From positions 213,848 to 277,847 of the forward strand of contig CALLSD010000048.1 in NCBI GenBank assembly GCA_938014245.1: a stretch of 64,000 nt of DNA. Reading direction: 5' to 3'. The notes beneath the pieces were generated by a model. It made no database searches and had not been told where the DNA came from. It saw only the letters and a list, made by a program, of their open reading frames with translations. The position numbers and the translations under genes were made by a program. Within the stretch, counting starts at the first letter, position 1; every line of letters begins with the position of its first letter. This document shows positions 52,182-60,104 of this stretch, piece by piece. The DNA comes from an uncultured Actinomyces sp. (GTDB lineage Bacteria; Actinomycetota; Actinomycetes; Actinomycetales; Actinomycetaceae).

Positions 52182-52551
52182 GCAAGTCTTTGCTCGCATC
52201 TCGCATCTTTTCTCCGTAACACGTGAAGACCTCGACGCCGACGATGAAAAACGGAGCAGAGAAGAGCGTGGACGACGGGCAGTTGCCGATGTTCTTCCTC
52301 GTGAAGAGGCGGTGCTATTCGGAGCAATCCAATCGGTAACCTATTATCCGGAAGAGATTCGTCCGCTTATTGATGCGACGCTCTTTGACGGAACAGGAAC
52401 GATTGTTCTTCGATGGCCTGGGCGCAGCGATATTCCCGGTTTGCACGCGGGAATCCACCTCGAAGTTGAGGGGACAGTCGGATTAACCAATGGCGTGAAA
52501 GTCATGATCAACCCTCTCTACCGATTGATTGCCGAAGAGAATGCCGAATAA
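52174..52551 (+). CDS. OB-fold nucleic acid binding domain protein (Rv2694c-like)
   Basis: A 125-residue protein. The N-terminus is helical and basic/acidic (MFKQVFARISHLFSVTRED), and the C-terminal OB-fold strands include FGAIQSVTYYPEEIRPLIDA, LFDGTGTIVLRWPGRSDI and GIHLEVEGTVGL. The OB barrel suggests single-stranded nucleic acid binding. The ATG at 52174 lies within the end of the DUF3710 gene. A longer frame from 52090 is rejected. It overlaps the DUF3159 gene by 11 nt, so the three are translationally coupled. Confidence 0.85.
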   Translation: MFKQVFARISHLFSVTREDLDADDEKRSREERGRRAVADVLPREEAVLFGAIQSVTYYPEEIRPLIDATLFDGTGTIVLRWPGRSDIPGLHAGIHLEVEGTVGLTNGVKVMINPLYRLIAEENAE

Positions 52552-53191
52552 TCGCTACTCGTGGCTTGCTGACGAAGACTTCTCTCTTCACAGTGTTCTT
52601 GGCGGAGCTAGGGGAGTAGCCGAGGCTGTTCTTCCCGGTTTGGTGTTCTTAGGTGCCTATCTTGTCAGTGGTGCTTTGGTATATTCTGCACTTGCGTCGG
52701 CGCTGTGCTCAGTCATTTTTACGGTGATTCGAATTGCACAACGACAGGCTGTGGTGCAGGCGATTTCGGGACTGTTCGGGGTTACAATCGCGGTTGTCTG
52801 GGCTCTTGTTTCCGGCCGAGGCATTCATTTTTTTACCTGGGGGCTGTTAACTAATGCTGCCAGTGCGCTTGTTCTGCTTTTGAGCCTTGCCTTTGGATGG
52901 CCACTGGTTGCAGTCATATTTGGCGCGCTTACTGGACGTCCCTTGAATTGGATGCGTCACAGTGAAATGCGCGAGCTCGCACGCAAGTGCGTCTGGCTCA
53001 CGCTAGTATGGGCAGCACTTTTCATTATTCGGCTTGCGGTGCAGGTACCGCTGTGGCTGAGTGACCGTGTCGCGTGGCTTTCCGCCATGAAAATTGCTCT
53101 TGGTATTCCCCTGTTTATCCCGGTAGCGTGGCTGACGTGGTGGCTGCTCAAAGATGATTTCAATCGAGCGGTATCGTCACCATCCGAGTGA
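52541..53191 (+). CDS. DUF3159 membrane protein
   Basis: A 216-residue integral membrane protein with about five to six spans. GGARGVAEAVLPGLVFLGAYL near residue 25 is the family signature. Later spans include FFTWGLLTNAASALVLLLSL, WLTLVWAALFIIRLAVQVPL and the end IPLFIPVAWLTWWLL. The function is unknown. The ATG at 52541 follows GAAGAG and overlaps the preceding stop. Its final 32 nt overlap the convergent trkA gene, an unusually long 3' overlap. Confidence 0.86.
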   Translation: MPNNRYSWLADEDFSLHSVLGGARGVAEAVLPGLVFLGAYLVSGALVYSALASALCSVIFTVIRIAQRQAVVQAISGLFGVTIAVVWALVSGRGIHFFTWGLLTNAASALVLLLSLAFGWPLVAVIFGALTGRPLNWMRHSEMRELARKCVWLTLVWAALFIIRLAVQVPLWLSDRVAWLSAMKIALGIPLFIPVAWLTWWLLKDDFNRAVSSPSE

Positions 53192-53834
53192 GCGCATCCA
53201 AGGCTTGACCGTCGCGCGCGGAAATAAGGAAGACTAGCTCATCTCCGGATTCATATTGGTCGTCTGCCCGCGGAACAAACGGTTCTCCGTCACGCAAAAT
53301 TGCGCTCAGTACGACACGCGGTGGGAAAGCAACATCTGCGATGCTCTTGCCGATAATCGGAGAATTCTCGGGAAGAACAAAGGCATACATTGCTTCCTGA
53401 GCTGAATGGAAGGCAAAGAGTTTAACCGGAGTCCCAACAGAGATTGCTTCTTCGACAAGCGCCGTCATAATACGCGGCGTTGAGACGGGAACGTCGACTC
53501 CCCACGAGGCATTGAACAACCATTCATTCTTGGGATTGTTCAGACGTGCGACTACTCGGGGAATTGCGAATTCAGTCTTTGCTAGGAGTGAGATGACGAG
53601 GTTTGCCTTATCGTCTCCCGTGGCGGCGAGGACAACGTCAGCTTCTCGCAGGCCTGCCTCGGAAAGTGCCTCCGGAGAGCAGGCATCGGCCAAAATCCAC
53701 TCAGCATCGGCGACAGATGCGACACGCAGCTGATCGGGCTTCTTGTCGATCAGCGTGACTTCATGGCCGTGGTCGAGGAGTTCCAAGGCGACTGCGCGAC
53801 CCACTGAGCCTGCTCCAGCAATAACAATTTTCAT
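53160..53834 (-). CDS. TrkA-type potassium channel/transporter regulator (second copy)
   Basis: A 224-residue RCK protein. The Rossmann fold IVIAGAGSVGRAVALELLDHG binds NAD(H) or nucleotide, with the acidic LIDKKPDQL after beta-2. A TrkA-C domain (about 135-224) follows with DEYESGDELVFLISARDG near the end. It gates a K+ uptake system together with the first TrkA gene 3 nt upstream. The pair corresponds to ceoB/ceoC of M. tuberculosis. The likely membrane partner here is the adjacent APC permease, or a Trk channel elsewhere. Confidence 0.92.
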   Translation of the reverse strand: MKIVIAGAGSVGRAVALELLDHGHEVTLIDKKPDQLRVASVADAEWILADACSPEALSEAGLREADVVLAATGDDKANLVISLLAKTEFAIPRVVARLNNPKNEWLFNASWGVDVPVSTPRIMTALVEEAISVGTPVKLFAFHSAQEAMYAFVLPENSPIIGKSIADVAFPPRVVLSAILRDGEPFVPRADDQYESGDELVFLISARDGQALDALTRMVTIPLD

Positions 53835-53837
53835 CTT

Positions 53838-54503
53838 TCAGTCCTCCTTGCGCGGAGCACGCGTCAAAATATCGCGAAGTGGAAGAGGATCTTCGCCCGA
53901 AATTGCAAAGTAGAGCTGGTCGTATTCTTGAATAACTAGCTCAGGTCGTGCCGGAAGAATTGTTCCCAACCGAGAGACAAATGCGATTCTTTCGCCGGTG
54001 AGCGTTTCTACAGTTGGGAAGGAAATTCCATACCAATCAGCGATTGGCGTCGCTGTGACCAAAGAGACCAAACCTGAAGGATGAGTCCACGTGACTGCGG
54101 CATCAGGAGGCATGAGGCGACGCAGAACTGATTCAGTCGTACGTTTGACCGTTGCAACTGTAGGGATACCGAGACGCTCGTAAACAAAGGCACGTTCAGG
54201 ATCGTAGATTCGGGCAACGACGCGTTCGACATGGAAAGTCTCTCGTGCAACACGTGCGGCAATGATATTTGTATTATCGCCGCTGGATACTGCAGCGAAA
54301 GCGTAGGCATCTTTGAGGCCCGCCTGTTTGAGAGTATCGCGGTCCATGCCAAGCCCAGTAACGCGGCGCCCTGAGAAATCTCGCGGGAGCCTCTGGAATG
54401 CTTTGGAGTCTGAATCGATGACGGCAACTGAGTGGCCTTGCGCATCCAGAATGCCTGCAAGACTTGCGCCTACCCGGCCGCAACCCATAATTACGAAATG
54501 CAC
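53838..54503 (-). CDS. TrkA-type potassium channel/transporter regulator (first copy)
   Basis: A 221-residue RCK protein with N-terminal Rossmann motif FVIMGCGRVGASLAGILDAQG and VIDSDSKAFQRLP. The TrkA-C half ends LVIQEYDQLYFAISGEDP. It starts at a GTG; a TAGCGT box lies 6 nt upstream on its strand, consistent with a leaderless transcript. It precedes the second trkA gene by 3 nt and diverges from the APC permease gene across 107 bp. Confidence 0.92.
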   Translation of the reverse strand: MHFVIMGCGRVGASLAGILDAQGHSVAVIDSDSKAFQRLPRDFSGRRVTGLGMDRDTLKQAGLKDAYAFAAVSSGDNTNIIAARVARETFHVERVVARIYDPERAFVYERLGIPTVATVKRTTESVLRRLMPPDAAVTWTHPSGLVSLVTATPIADWYGISFPTVETLTGERIAFVSRLGTILPARPELVIQEYDQLYFAISGEDPLPLRDILTRAPRKED

Positions 54504-54610
54504 ACTCTAACGCTACTCGCCCGGAGAGCAGATAGCATCTCTTGATAGCACTTAGCGGTTACTCTGCGAACAAAAATGACGCTCAGTCCTCCAAAGGATA
54601 ATGTTATAGG

Positions 54611-56617
54611 GTGTCTTCATTCGTTGAATCCGCGAAACGAGTAATCATCGGACGCCCCATACGTTCGAAAGCCGCGGCTCACCAGCTCCTTCCAAAACGA
54701 CTTGCGTTGCCGATTTATGCTTCGGATGCCCTATCATCGGTCGCCTATGCTCCGGACGAAATTCTGCTGACCTTGGCTCTTGCTGGGTCAATAGCCTTGA
54801 TTAAGTCAGTGTGGATTGGGGTCGTTGTTGCCTGCGTTTTGGCCGTCGTTGTCTTGTCGTACAGGCAGACGGTTCATGCCTACCCCTCGGGTGGCGGCGA
54901 CTATGAGGTCGTCACAACCAACCTTGGCCCGAGCTGGGGACTTCTTGTCGCTTCAGCTCTACTAGTCGACTATGTGCTCACCGTTGCGGTGTCGATTTCT
55001 TCTGGCGCAAACTACATCACGACGATCGTTCCTCACCTGCGGGGTTCCGAAGTTCCCATCGCAGTAGGCCTCATTGTCTTTCTCACGCTTGTCAACCTTC
55101 GCGGCACGCGTGAGGCAGGAACCGCTTTCGCAATCCCAACGTATACCTACATGTTTGCGATTGCTCTCATGGTGATCGTCGGGTTTATCCGACTTTTTAC
55201 TGGGCATCTACCCCTGGCCGCCAGTGCTGCTTATGAGATTCAGGCGAGCGACGCGCACATTGATGGACTTGTTGGTCTGGGTGGCGCTTTCTTGCTCATG
55301 CGAGCGTTCTCGTCCGGATGCGCTGCACTAACCGGTGTCGAAGCTATCTCAAACGGCGTTCCAAACTTCCGCCGTCCGAAATCGAAAAATGCTGGAATTA
55401 CTCTGCTGCTTCTGGGCAGTATCGCAGCGACGATGATGATTTCGATCCTTGTGCTGGCACGCCGCACCGGGGTACAGATGGTGGACGATACGTCTAAGGT
55501 GTTCCTCAACGGTACGCCTCACCCTGAGGTTCATTTTGCTCCGGTTATTGGCCAACTGGCCTCGACAATCTTCGGAGAGGGCTCCGTTCTCTTTATTCTT
55601 GTAACGGCGGTAACGGGTTTTATCCTCGTGCTTGCCGCGAACACCGCCTTTAATGGCTTCCCGACCCTGGCCTCGGTCCTCTCACGCGACTCCTTCTTAC
55701 CGCGCCAGCTCTACAAGCGCGGTGATCGACTCTCTTACTCCAATGGAATTATGGTCTTGGCGGTCGGGGCCTCGGCCTTGGTTATTCTTTTTGATGCGAG
55801 CGTAACTCGCCTCATTCAGCTCTATGTCGTCGGCGTATTTGTCTCCTTCACACTCTCACAGCTGGGAATGATCCGACATTGGAATAAACGTCTTCGACTG
55901 CCTCAGAATGGGGGAGAACGCAGCAAAGTTCTGCGCTCGAGGTCAATCAATATTGTCGGTTTTATGATGACCGGTTTTGTCCTCACCATCGTCCTCGTCA
56001 CGAAGTTTACGCATGGTGCGTGGATCACGGTTGTCATGATCGCTCTTGTCTTTGGTATTCAGCGTTTGATTCGCCGCCACTACGACACGATTCGCGGGCA
56101 GCTACGTATCGATGACTGGCATGCTCGACGTGCCCTTCCCACCCGTGTTAGGGCCCTCGTATTGGTGTCGAACCTTTCGAAGCCTTCGATGCGTGCAATC
56201 GCAACAGCGCGTGTTCAATCGCCAACCAACCTTGAAATCGTCTCTGTGGTTGCGGATCTTGACGAAGAAGAACATATTCGCCGCGAGTGGACTGAATCGG
56301 GACTTCCGGTTCCTCTCACATTGATTTCCTCCCCATTCAGAGATGTCACGCAGATTGTGAAGTCGTATGTGCGAGCACGGCGCCTTCGTTCTCCCGGGGA
56401 AATGCTTGTGATCTATATTCCCGAGTTCCTTGTTCGCCACTGGTGGGAGAATCTGCTCCACAATCAGATGGCACTGCGTCTGTCGCGGTCTTTGCTTCGT
56501 ATTCCCGGCGTCGTCGTCACTATTGTTCCGTGGAAACTTGGCGAAGAAGCCGAAGTCGAAGGACGTCAGAGCGTGAACGATCCCTTCAAACGGCGCGAGG
56601 CGAAGGAGAAGGCGTGA
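54611..56617 (+). CDS. APC family permease
   Basis: A 668-residue transporter with about 12 membrane spans followed by a ~180-residue cytosolic tail. The opening ALPIYASDALSSVAYAPDEIL and YPSGGGDYEVVTTNLG blocks are typical of the APC branch found next to trkA genes in actinobacteria. The cytosolic tail includes TRVRALVLVSNLSKPSMRAI, reminiscent of a universal-stress-type fold. The substrate may be K+ (KUP-like) or an amino acid; the trkA context makes K+ plausible but not proven. The GTG lies 6 nt after a TAATGT box. It overlaps the next gene by 4 nt (GTGA). Confidence 0.87.
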   Translation: MSSFVESAKRVIIGRPIRSKAAAHQLLPKRLALPIYASDALSSVAYAPDEILLTLALAGSIALIKSVWIGVVVACVLAVVVLSYRQTVHAYPSGGGDYEVVTTNLGPSWGLLVASALLVDYVLTVAVSISSGANYITTIVPHLRGSEVPIAVGLIVFLTLVNLRGTREAGTAFAIPTYTYMFAIALMVIVGFIRLFTGHLPLAASAAYEIQASDAHIDGLVGLGGAFLLMRAFSSGCAALTGVEAISNGVPNFRRPKSKNAGITLLLLGSIAATMMISILVLARRTGVQMVDDTSKVFLNGTPHPEVHFAPVIGQLASTIFGEGSVLFILVTAVTGFILVLAANTAFNGFPTLASVLSRDSFLPRQLYKRGDRLSYSNGIMVLAVGASALVILFDASVTRLIQLYVVGVFVSFTLSQLGMIRHWNKRLRLPQNGGERSKVLRSRSINIVGFMMTGFVLTIVLVTKFTHGAWITVVMIALVFGIQRLIRRHYDTIRGQLRIDDWHARRALPTRVRALVLVSNLSKPSMRAIATARVQSPTNLEIVSVVADLDEEEHIRREWTESGLPVPLTLISSPFRDVTQIVKSYVRARRLRSPGEMLVIYIPEFLVRHWWENLLHNQMALRLSRSLLRIPGVVVTIVPWKLGEEAEVEGRQSVNDPFKRREAKEKA

Positions 56618-57876
56618 GCAGGGGCGAGGAAATTTGTGAACTCACGATCGGCGCTCCTGCACACGGCGGTGCTTGCATCGCTCGAGATGAGTCTGGCCGT
56701 GTGGTTTTTGTTCGGCATGCGTTGCCCGGTGAGCGTGTTCGTGCACGCATCATCGATCGCCAGAAGCGTATGGCCTGGGCCGACGCTATAGAAATTCTTG
56801 AAGGCAGCCCGGACAGAATTCCCAGTGTGTGGCCCGCCGCTGGACCTGGAGGCGTAGGCGGCGGAGAACTCGCACATGTGAGTCCCCAAGGACAGCGTCG
56901 ATGGAAGAGTCAGGTTTTAGTGGATCAGCTTGGGCGCATTGGCCGCGAGCGCGTTTTGCAACAGATCGATGCGATTGGGGGAGTAGAGGTTCAGCCTGCG
57001 CCTGGTGATGAGGGATCCGCCAGTCTTCTCGGGCGACGCACACGCATTGAGTGTGTTGTCGATGCGGAAGGCTTCCTTGGGATGCGTCAGTATCGCTCCC
57101 ACAAGATTGTGCGACTTGATTCGATGCCCTTGGCAGCAGTTCGGATCAATGAACTTCCCGTTTGGGAAGGCAACAAGATCTTTTCTTCTCTCCCACAGGG
57201 ATCGCGTATTCGCCTCATCGCACCACCCGGTGGCACTCCCGTGATCTGCGCGGATCACGGCTGCTGGGACGGGGAAGGCAATTCTTGGGATGGTCCTTTA
57301 CACTGGCGCATTTCGCATCCACAAGGAAGCGATGACTACGCGGTTCGCCCTTGGGGTTTTTGGCAGACCCACCGAAGCGGCGCCGAGGTATTGGCACGCA
57401 ACGTCGAAGAGATCGTGGGCGCTCATTGCCCATCTCGGGTCATGGAACTCTATTCCGGCGCGGGGCTTTTTTCGCTTCCCCTTTCTCGTGTTGTAGGTGA
57501 GCATGGTGCCTTGGTCACTCTTGAAGGTGACGAGGCCGCGGTTGCTGACGCTGCGAACAATCTTGGGCGCAGCGCCTGCGAGCCATTCGTCGGTGACGTG
57601 GATGGCGGCGCAGTACGAGAGTTGAACGATTACATCGGTGGCGCAGAAGTCATCGTTGCAGATCCACCGCGCGCGGGCGCAGGTCAAGAGGTGTGTCATG
57701 CGATGGCCTCCACAGGAGCTCAATGCATTGTTCTGGTTTCGTGTGACCCAGCAGCTGCGTCTCGTGATCTTCACGATCTGTGCGAGAAGGGCTACCGCAT
57801 TTCAGATATGAGGGCGTGGGATTTGTTCCCTTACACGCACCATTTCGAGGTGATGACGGTCCTGAGCAGGGATTAA
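56614..57876 (+). CDS. TRAM-domain class I RNA uracil-C5 methyltransferase (TrmA/RumA-like)
   Basis: A 420-residue methyltransferase. The N-terminal TRAM domain includes LTIGAPAHGGACIARDESG and VFVRHALPGERV. The SAM-binding domain includes VMELYSGAGLFSLPLS and VIVADPPRAGAGQEV, and the catalytic loop with the Cys nucleophile is VLVSCDPAAASRDL. The [4Fe-4S] cysteines of RlmD/RumA (CxxC, later Cys) are missing around WPAAGPGGVGGGELAH, as I recall for actinobacterial homologues. It makes m5U in rRNA or tRNA; the site is undecided. The GTG at 56614 overlaps the permease stop. A terminator follows at 57911-57951. Confidence 0.88.
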   Translation: MSRGEEICELTIGAPAHGGACIARDESGRVVFVRHALPGERVRARIIDRQKRMAWADAIEILEGSPDRIPSVWPAAGPGGVGGGELAHVSPQGQRRWKSQVLVDQLGRIGRERVLQQIDAIGGVEVQPAPGDEGSASLLGRRTRIECVVDAEGFLGMRQYRSHKIVRLDSMPLAAVRINELPVWEGNKIFSSLPQGSRIRLIAPPGGTPVICADHGCWDGEGNSWDGPLHWRISHPQGSDDYAVRPWGFWQTHRSGAEVLARNVEEIVGAHCPSRVMELYSGAGLFSLPLSRVVGEHGALVTLEGDEAAVADAANNLGRSACEPFVGDVDGGAVRELNDYIGGAEVIVADPPRAGAGQEVCHAMASTGAQCIVLVSCDPAAASRDLHDLCEKGYRISDMRAWDLFPYTHHFEVMTVLSRD

Positions 57877-57910
57877 TGCATCGAATAAGCATGTGGCGCT
57901 GAGCTAACTA

Positions 57911-57951
57911 ATGGTGTGGGGGCAGACCGTTTTGGTCTGCCCCCACACCAT
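57911..57951. terminator. Bidirectional terminator between the methyltransferase and peptidase genes
   Basis: A perfect 18-bp stem (57911-57928 with 57934-57951, loop GTTTT) separates two convergent genes. Confidence 0.88.
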
Positions 57952-57966
57952 GTCTATCCAAGAAAC

Positions 57967-59967
57967 TTAGAGGTTTTGAATCTCTACCTGCACAGGACAC
58001 GAAGCATTAAGCGCCCAGACTTGCGAGTAGAAGCTGAGTTCGCTTTCCCACGAGTCTTTAATATTCTCGGCGCGGCGGAAGCCGTGGCCCTCGCCCTCAT
58101 AAATACGTAAAGCAACCGCGCGTCCGTTGCCACGAAGCGCCTCGTACATCGATTCAGCTTGGGAAGGAGGTACGACCTTATCGGCACTTCCCTGGAGGAG
58201 AAGAAGCGGCGCATGGATCTGGTCAATCTTGTGTATCGGGGAACGCTCGATCCACAACGAGTCATTCAGATTGTCCGAGCCGAGCAGCTTGAGATCATAG
58301 TGGGATTCAAACTTGTGGGTTGTAGCTTCCAGTAGTTTGAGGTCAGCAATACCAAAGAGAGAAGTTCCAGCGGTGAAGACGTCGGTATCGGCCAAGGCAG
58401 AAAGGACGGTGTAGCCGCCAGAGGAACGGCCTCGGATCGCAAGGCGCGCAGGATCGGCCAAGCCCTGAGAAACCAGGTACTGAGCGCCCTCTGCGCAATC
58501 CTGGACGTCGAGGACGCCCCAGTGCCCGTTCAAGCGCTCACGGTATGTACGCCCGAAACCGGTGGAGCCCCGGTAGTTGACATCAAGGTAGGCGAAGCCT
58601 CGTGAGGTCCAATACTGCACTCCGATGGATAAGCCAGCGCGCGCCGAAGAGGTTGGGCCGCCGTGCACGTTGACCAACAGAGGCGGAAGATCCCCCTCGG
58701 GAGCAGTAAACTGCGGGTTCTTAGGCGCGTAGTAGAAGCCGTAGACGGTTTCTCCGTCACTGCTTGTCCACGAAACTTGTCGCGCCTGCGAGATCAGTTC
58801 TTCAGGGAGTCGTTCTTGCGAGGAGGAACGCATGACGCGAGAAGAGCCACCGCTAACTTCGACAATGGCAGGTTCGTGGGTGGGGGAGTCGGCAAGAGTG
58901 ACAACGCGCCCCTCGAAGCACGCAACATTACCAGTCGGCCACCATGGGGTACGCCATTCTTCACACATTCCGTTATCGAGGCGAACGGTTCCCAAATGCC
59001 AGGTTCCGTTCTCAGCCCACGAACAAATCAAATTCTCGTAGTCGAAATTGTCGTAGGAATGCAGTCCGAGCTGCCAGTGCGGGTGCGAGAACGCACGAGG
59101 ACTGGGGTGGAGCGGACGAGTCCGTAAACGTCCCATCCATGCAAGCGCATCTTCATCGTCATTCCAATGGAAGCCTTCGGTACGGTAGAGATTCGCCCAA
59201 CCAGAAGAATCGTCAACGTGGATGAGGTCGCCATTGAGGGTCCAACGAGGCTCGTAGACGCAGACCTTCGGGCGGTCAACCAGAACCATGGAAGCAGATA
59301 CTCGCCCTTCAAAGTCCAGAGCGCCTACATGCAAGGTGGAGTGCGTCCAGGCCATCTCAGGATGGTTCCAGCTCAGCCACGCGAGTTTCGTGCCGTCAGG
59401 GCTAATTGCTGGGGAAGAAACGAAGTCAGTACCGCTGAAGATCGACATGATTTCGAAGGCGTTACGGGCTGCGCGTCCGTCCAGAGGAATCGCAACAAGA
59501 GAGTTGACGGGTTCACCTGGGTTCGAGTGGTCCTCTGCAACGGCATAAACGAGGCCGCGTACGTCTGCGATTTCGAAGTCACCATAGCGCACCTTGCCCA
59601 GGGGCGTAAGAGGAACAAGTTTGCGGTGAGGATCGCGGGTATTGAATGCGTAGACCCGGCCATCAAAACCGTCAGAGAAGACAATTAATCCTTCCGAGAC
59701 CGCGTAGGCCTTGCCACCGTACTCATGGACGCGTGTGCGTACATCAGGCAAGCGAATGCCATCAATCAAAGGAAGAACTTCCGAAATCTCTCCCATTGAA
59801 TTCGAACGCAAAAGGGTGTTGCGCCCCTGATCGCGGGGATTTCCTTCAACCCAGTAGGTATCGGCCTCGTCGACGCGTACCTGCGACAGCTGCACTGATG
59901 TCTGGGTATACGAATCAGCTTCTACAGGAGAATCCCACTGTCCGTACGGGCGTTGCACGCTCATCAT
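57967..59967 (-). CDS. S9 family peptidase (prolyl oligopeptidase-like)
   Basis: A 666-residue serine peptidase with an N-terminal beta-propeller (about 1-400; repeats such as ISPDGTKLAWLSWNHPEMAW) and a C-terminal alpha/beta hydrolase domain. The nucleophile Ser lies in AIRGRSSGGYTVLSAL (GxSxGG). The catalytic Asp lies in LLQGSADKVVPP, and the His in YEGEGHGFR. The oxyanion-forming VNVHGGPTSSARAG is also present. No signal peptide is visible, so it is probably cytosolic, cleaving short peptides after a preferred residue. GAAGGAGA precedes the ATG. It diverges from dxs across 137 bp. Confidence 0.93.
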   Translation of the reverse strand: MMSVQRPYGQWDSPVEADSYTQTSVQLSQVRVDEADTYWVEGNPRDQGRNTLLRSNSMGEISEVLPLIDGIRLPDVRTRVHEYGGKAYAVSEGLIVFSDGFDGRVYAFNTRDPHRKLVPLTPLGKVRYGDFEIADVRGLVYAVAEDHSNPGEPVNSLVAIPLDGRAARNAFEIMSIFSGTDFVSSPAISPDGTKLAWLSWNHPEMAWTHSTLHVGALDFEGRVSASMVLVDRPKVCVYEPRWTLNGDLIHVDDSSGWANLYRTEGFHWNDDEDALAWMGRLRTRPLHPSPRAFSHPHWQLGLHSYDNFDYENLICSWAENGTWHLGTVRLDNGMCEEWRTPWWPTGNVACFEGRVVTLADSPTHEPAIVEVSGGSSRVMRSSSQERLPEELISQARQVSWTSSDGETVYGFYYAPKNPQFTAPEGDLPPLLVNVHGGPTSSARAGLSIGVQYWTSRGFAYLDVNYRGSTGFGRTYRERLNGHWGVLDVQDCAEGAQYLVSQGLADPARLAIRGRSSGGYTVLSALADTDVFTAGTSLFGIADLKLLEATTHKFESHYDLKLLGSDNLNDSLWIERSPIHKIDQIHAPLLLLQGSADKVVPPSQAESMYEALRGNGRAVALRIYEGEGHGFRRAENIKDSWESELSFYSQVWALNASCPVQVEIQNL

Positions 59968-60091
59968 GTCTCCTTCTACATGGGGAAAGTTCTCGCCAGC
60001 TCTATTCTAATTCGTGGTGCGATCTCGTGCCTCAAAGAATTCTTGCCCTTGAAACTTGGTTGCTCTTTGAGCCTCATCGCATCCTTGACAC

Positions 60092-60097
60092 TAGAAT
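60092..60097 (+). promoter_or_regulatory. -10 box of a probable leaderless promoter (dxs)
   Basis: TAGAAT ends 7 nt before the dxs ATG at 60105 and there is no Shine-Dalgarno sequence. A TTGAGC at 60067-60072 is a possible -35, at a 19-nt spacing. Confidence 0.5.
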
Positions 60098-60104
60098 CGT
60101 TCCC

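Noticed and set aside
59646..60104. In-frame upstream extension of dxs
   Set aside because: It would run antisense through the start of the S9 peptidase gene and has no RBS; the ATG at 60105 has a -10 box at leaderless spacing.
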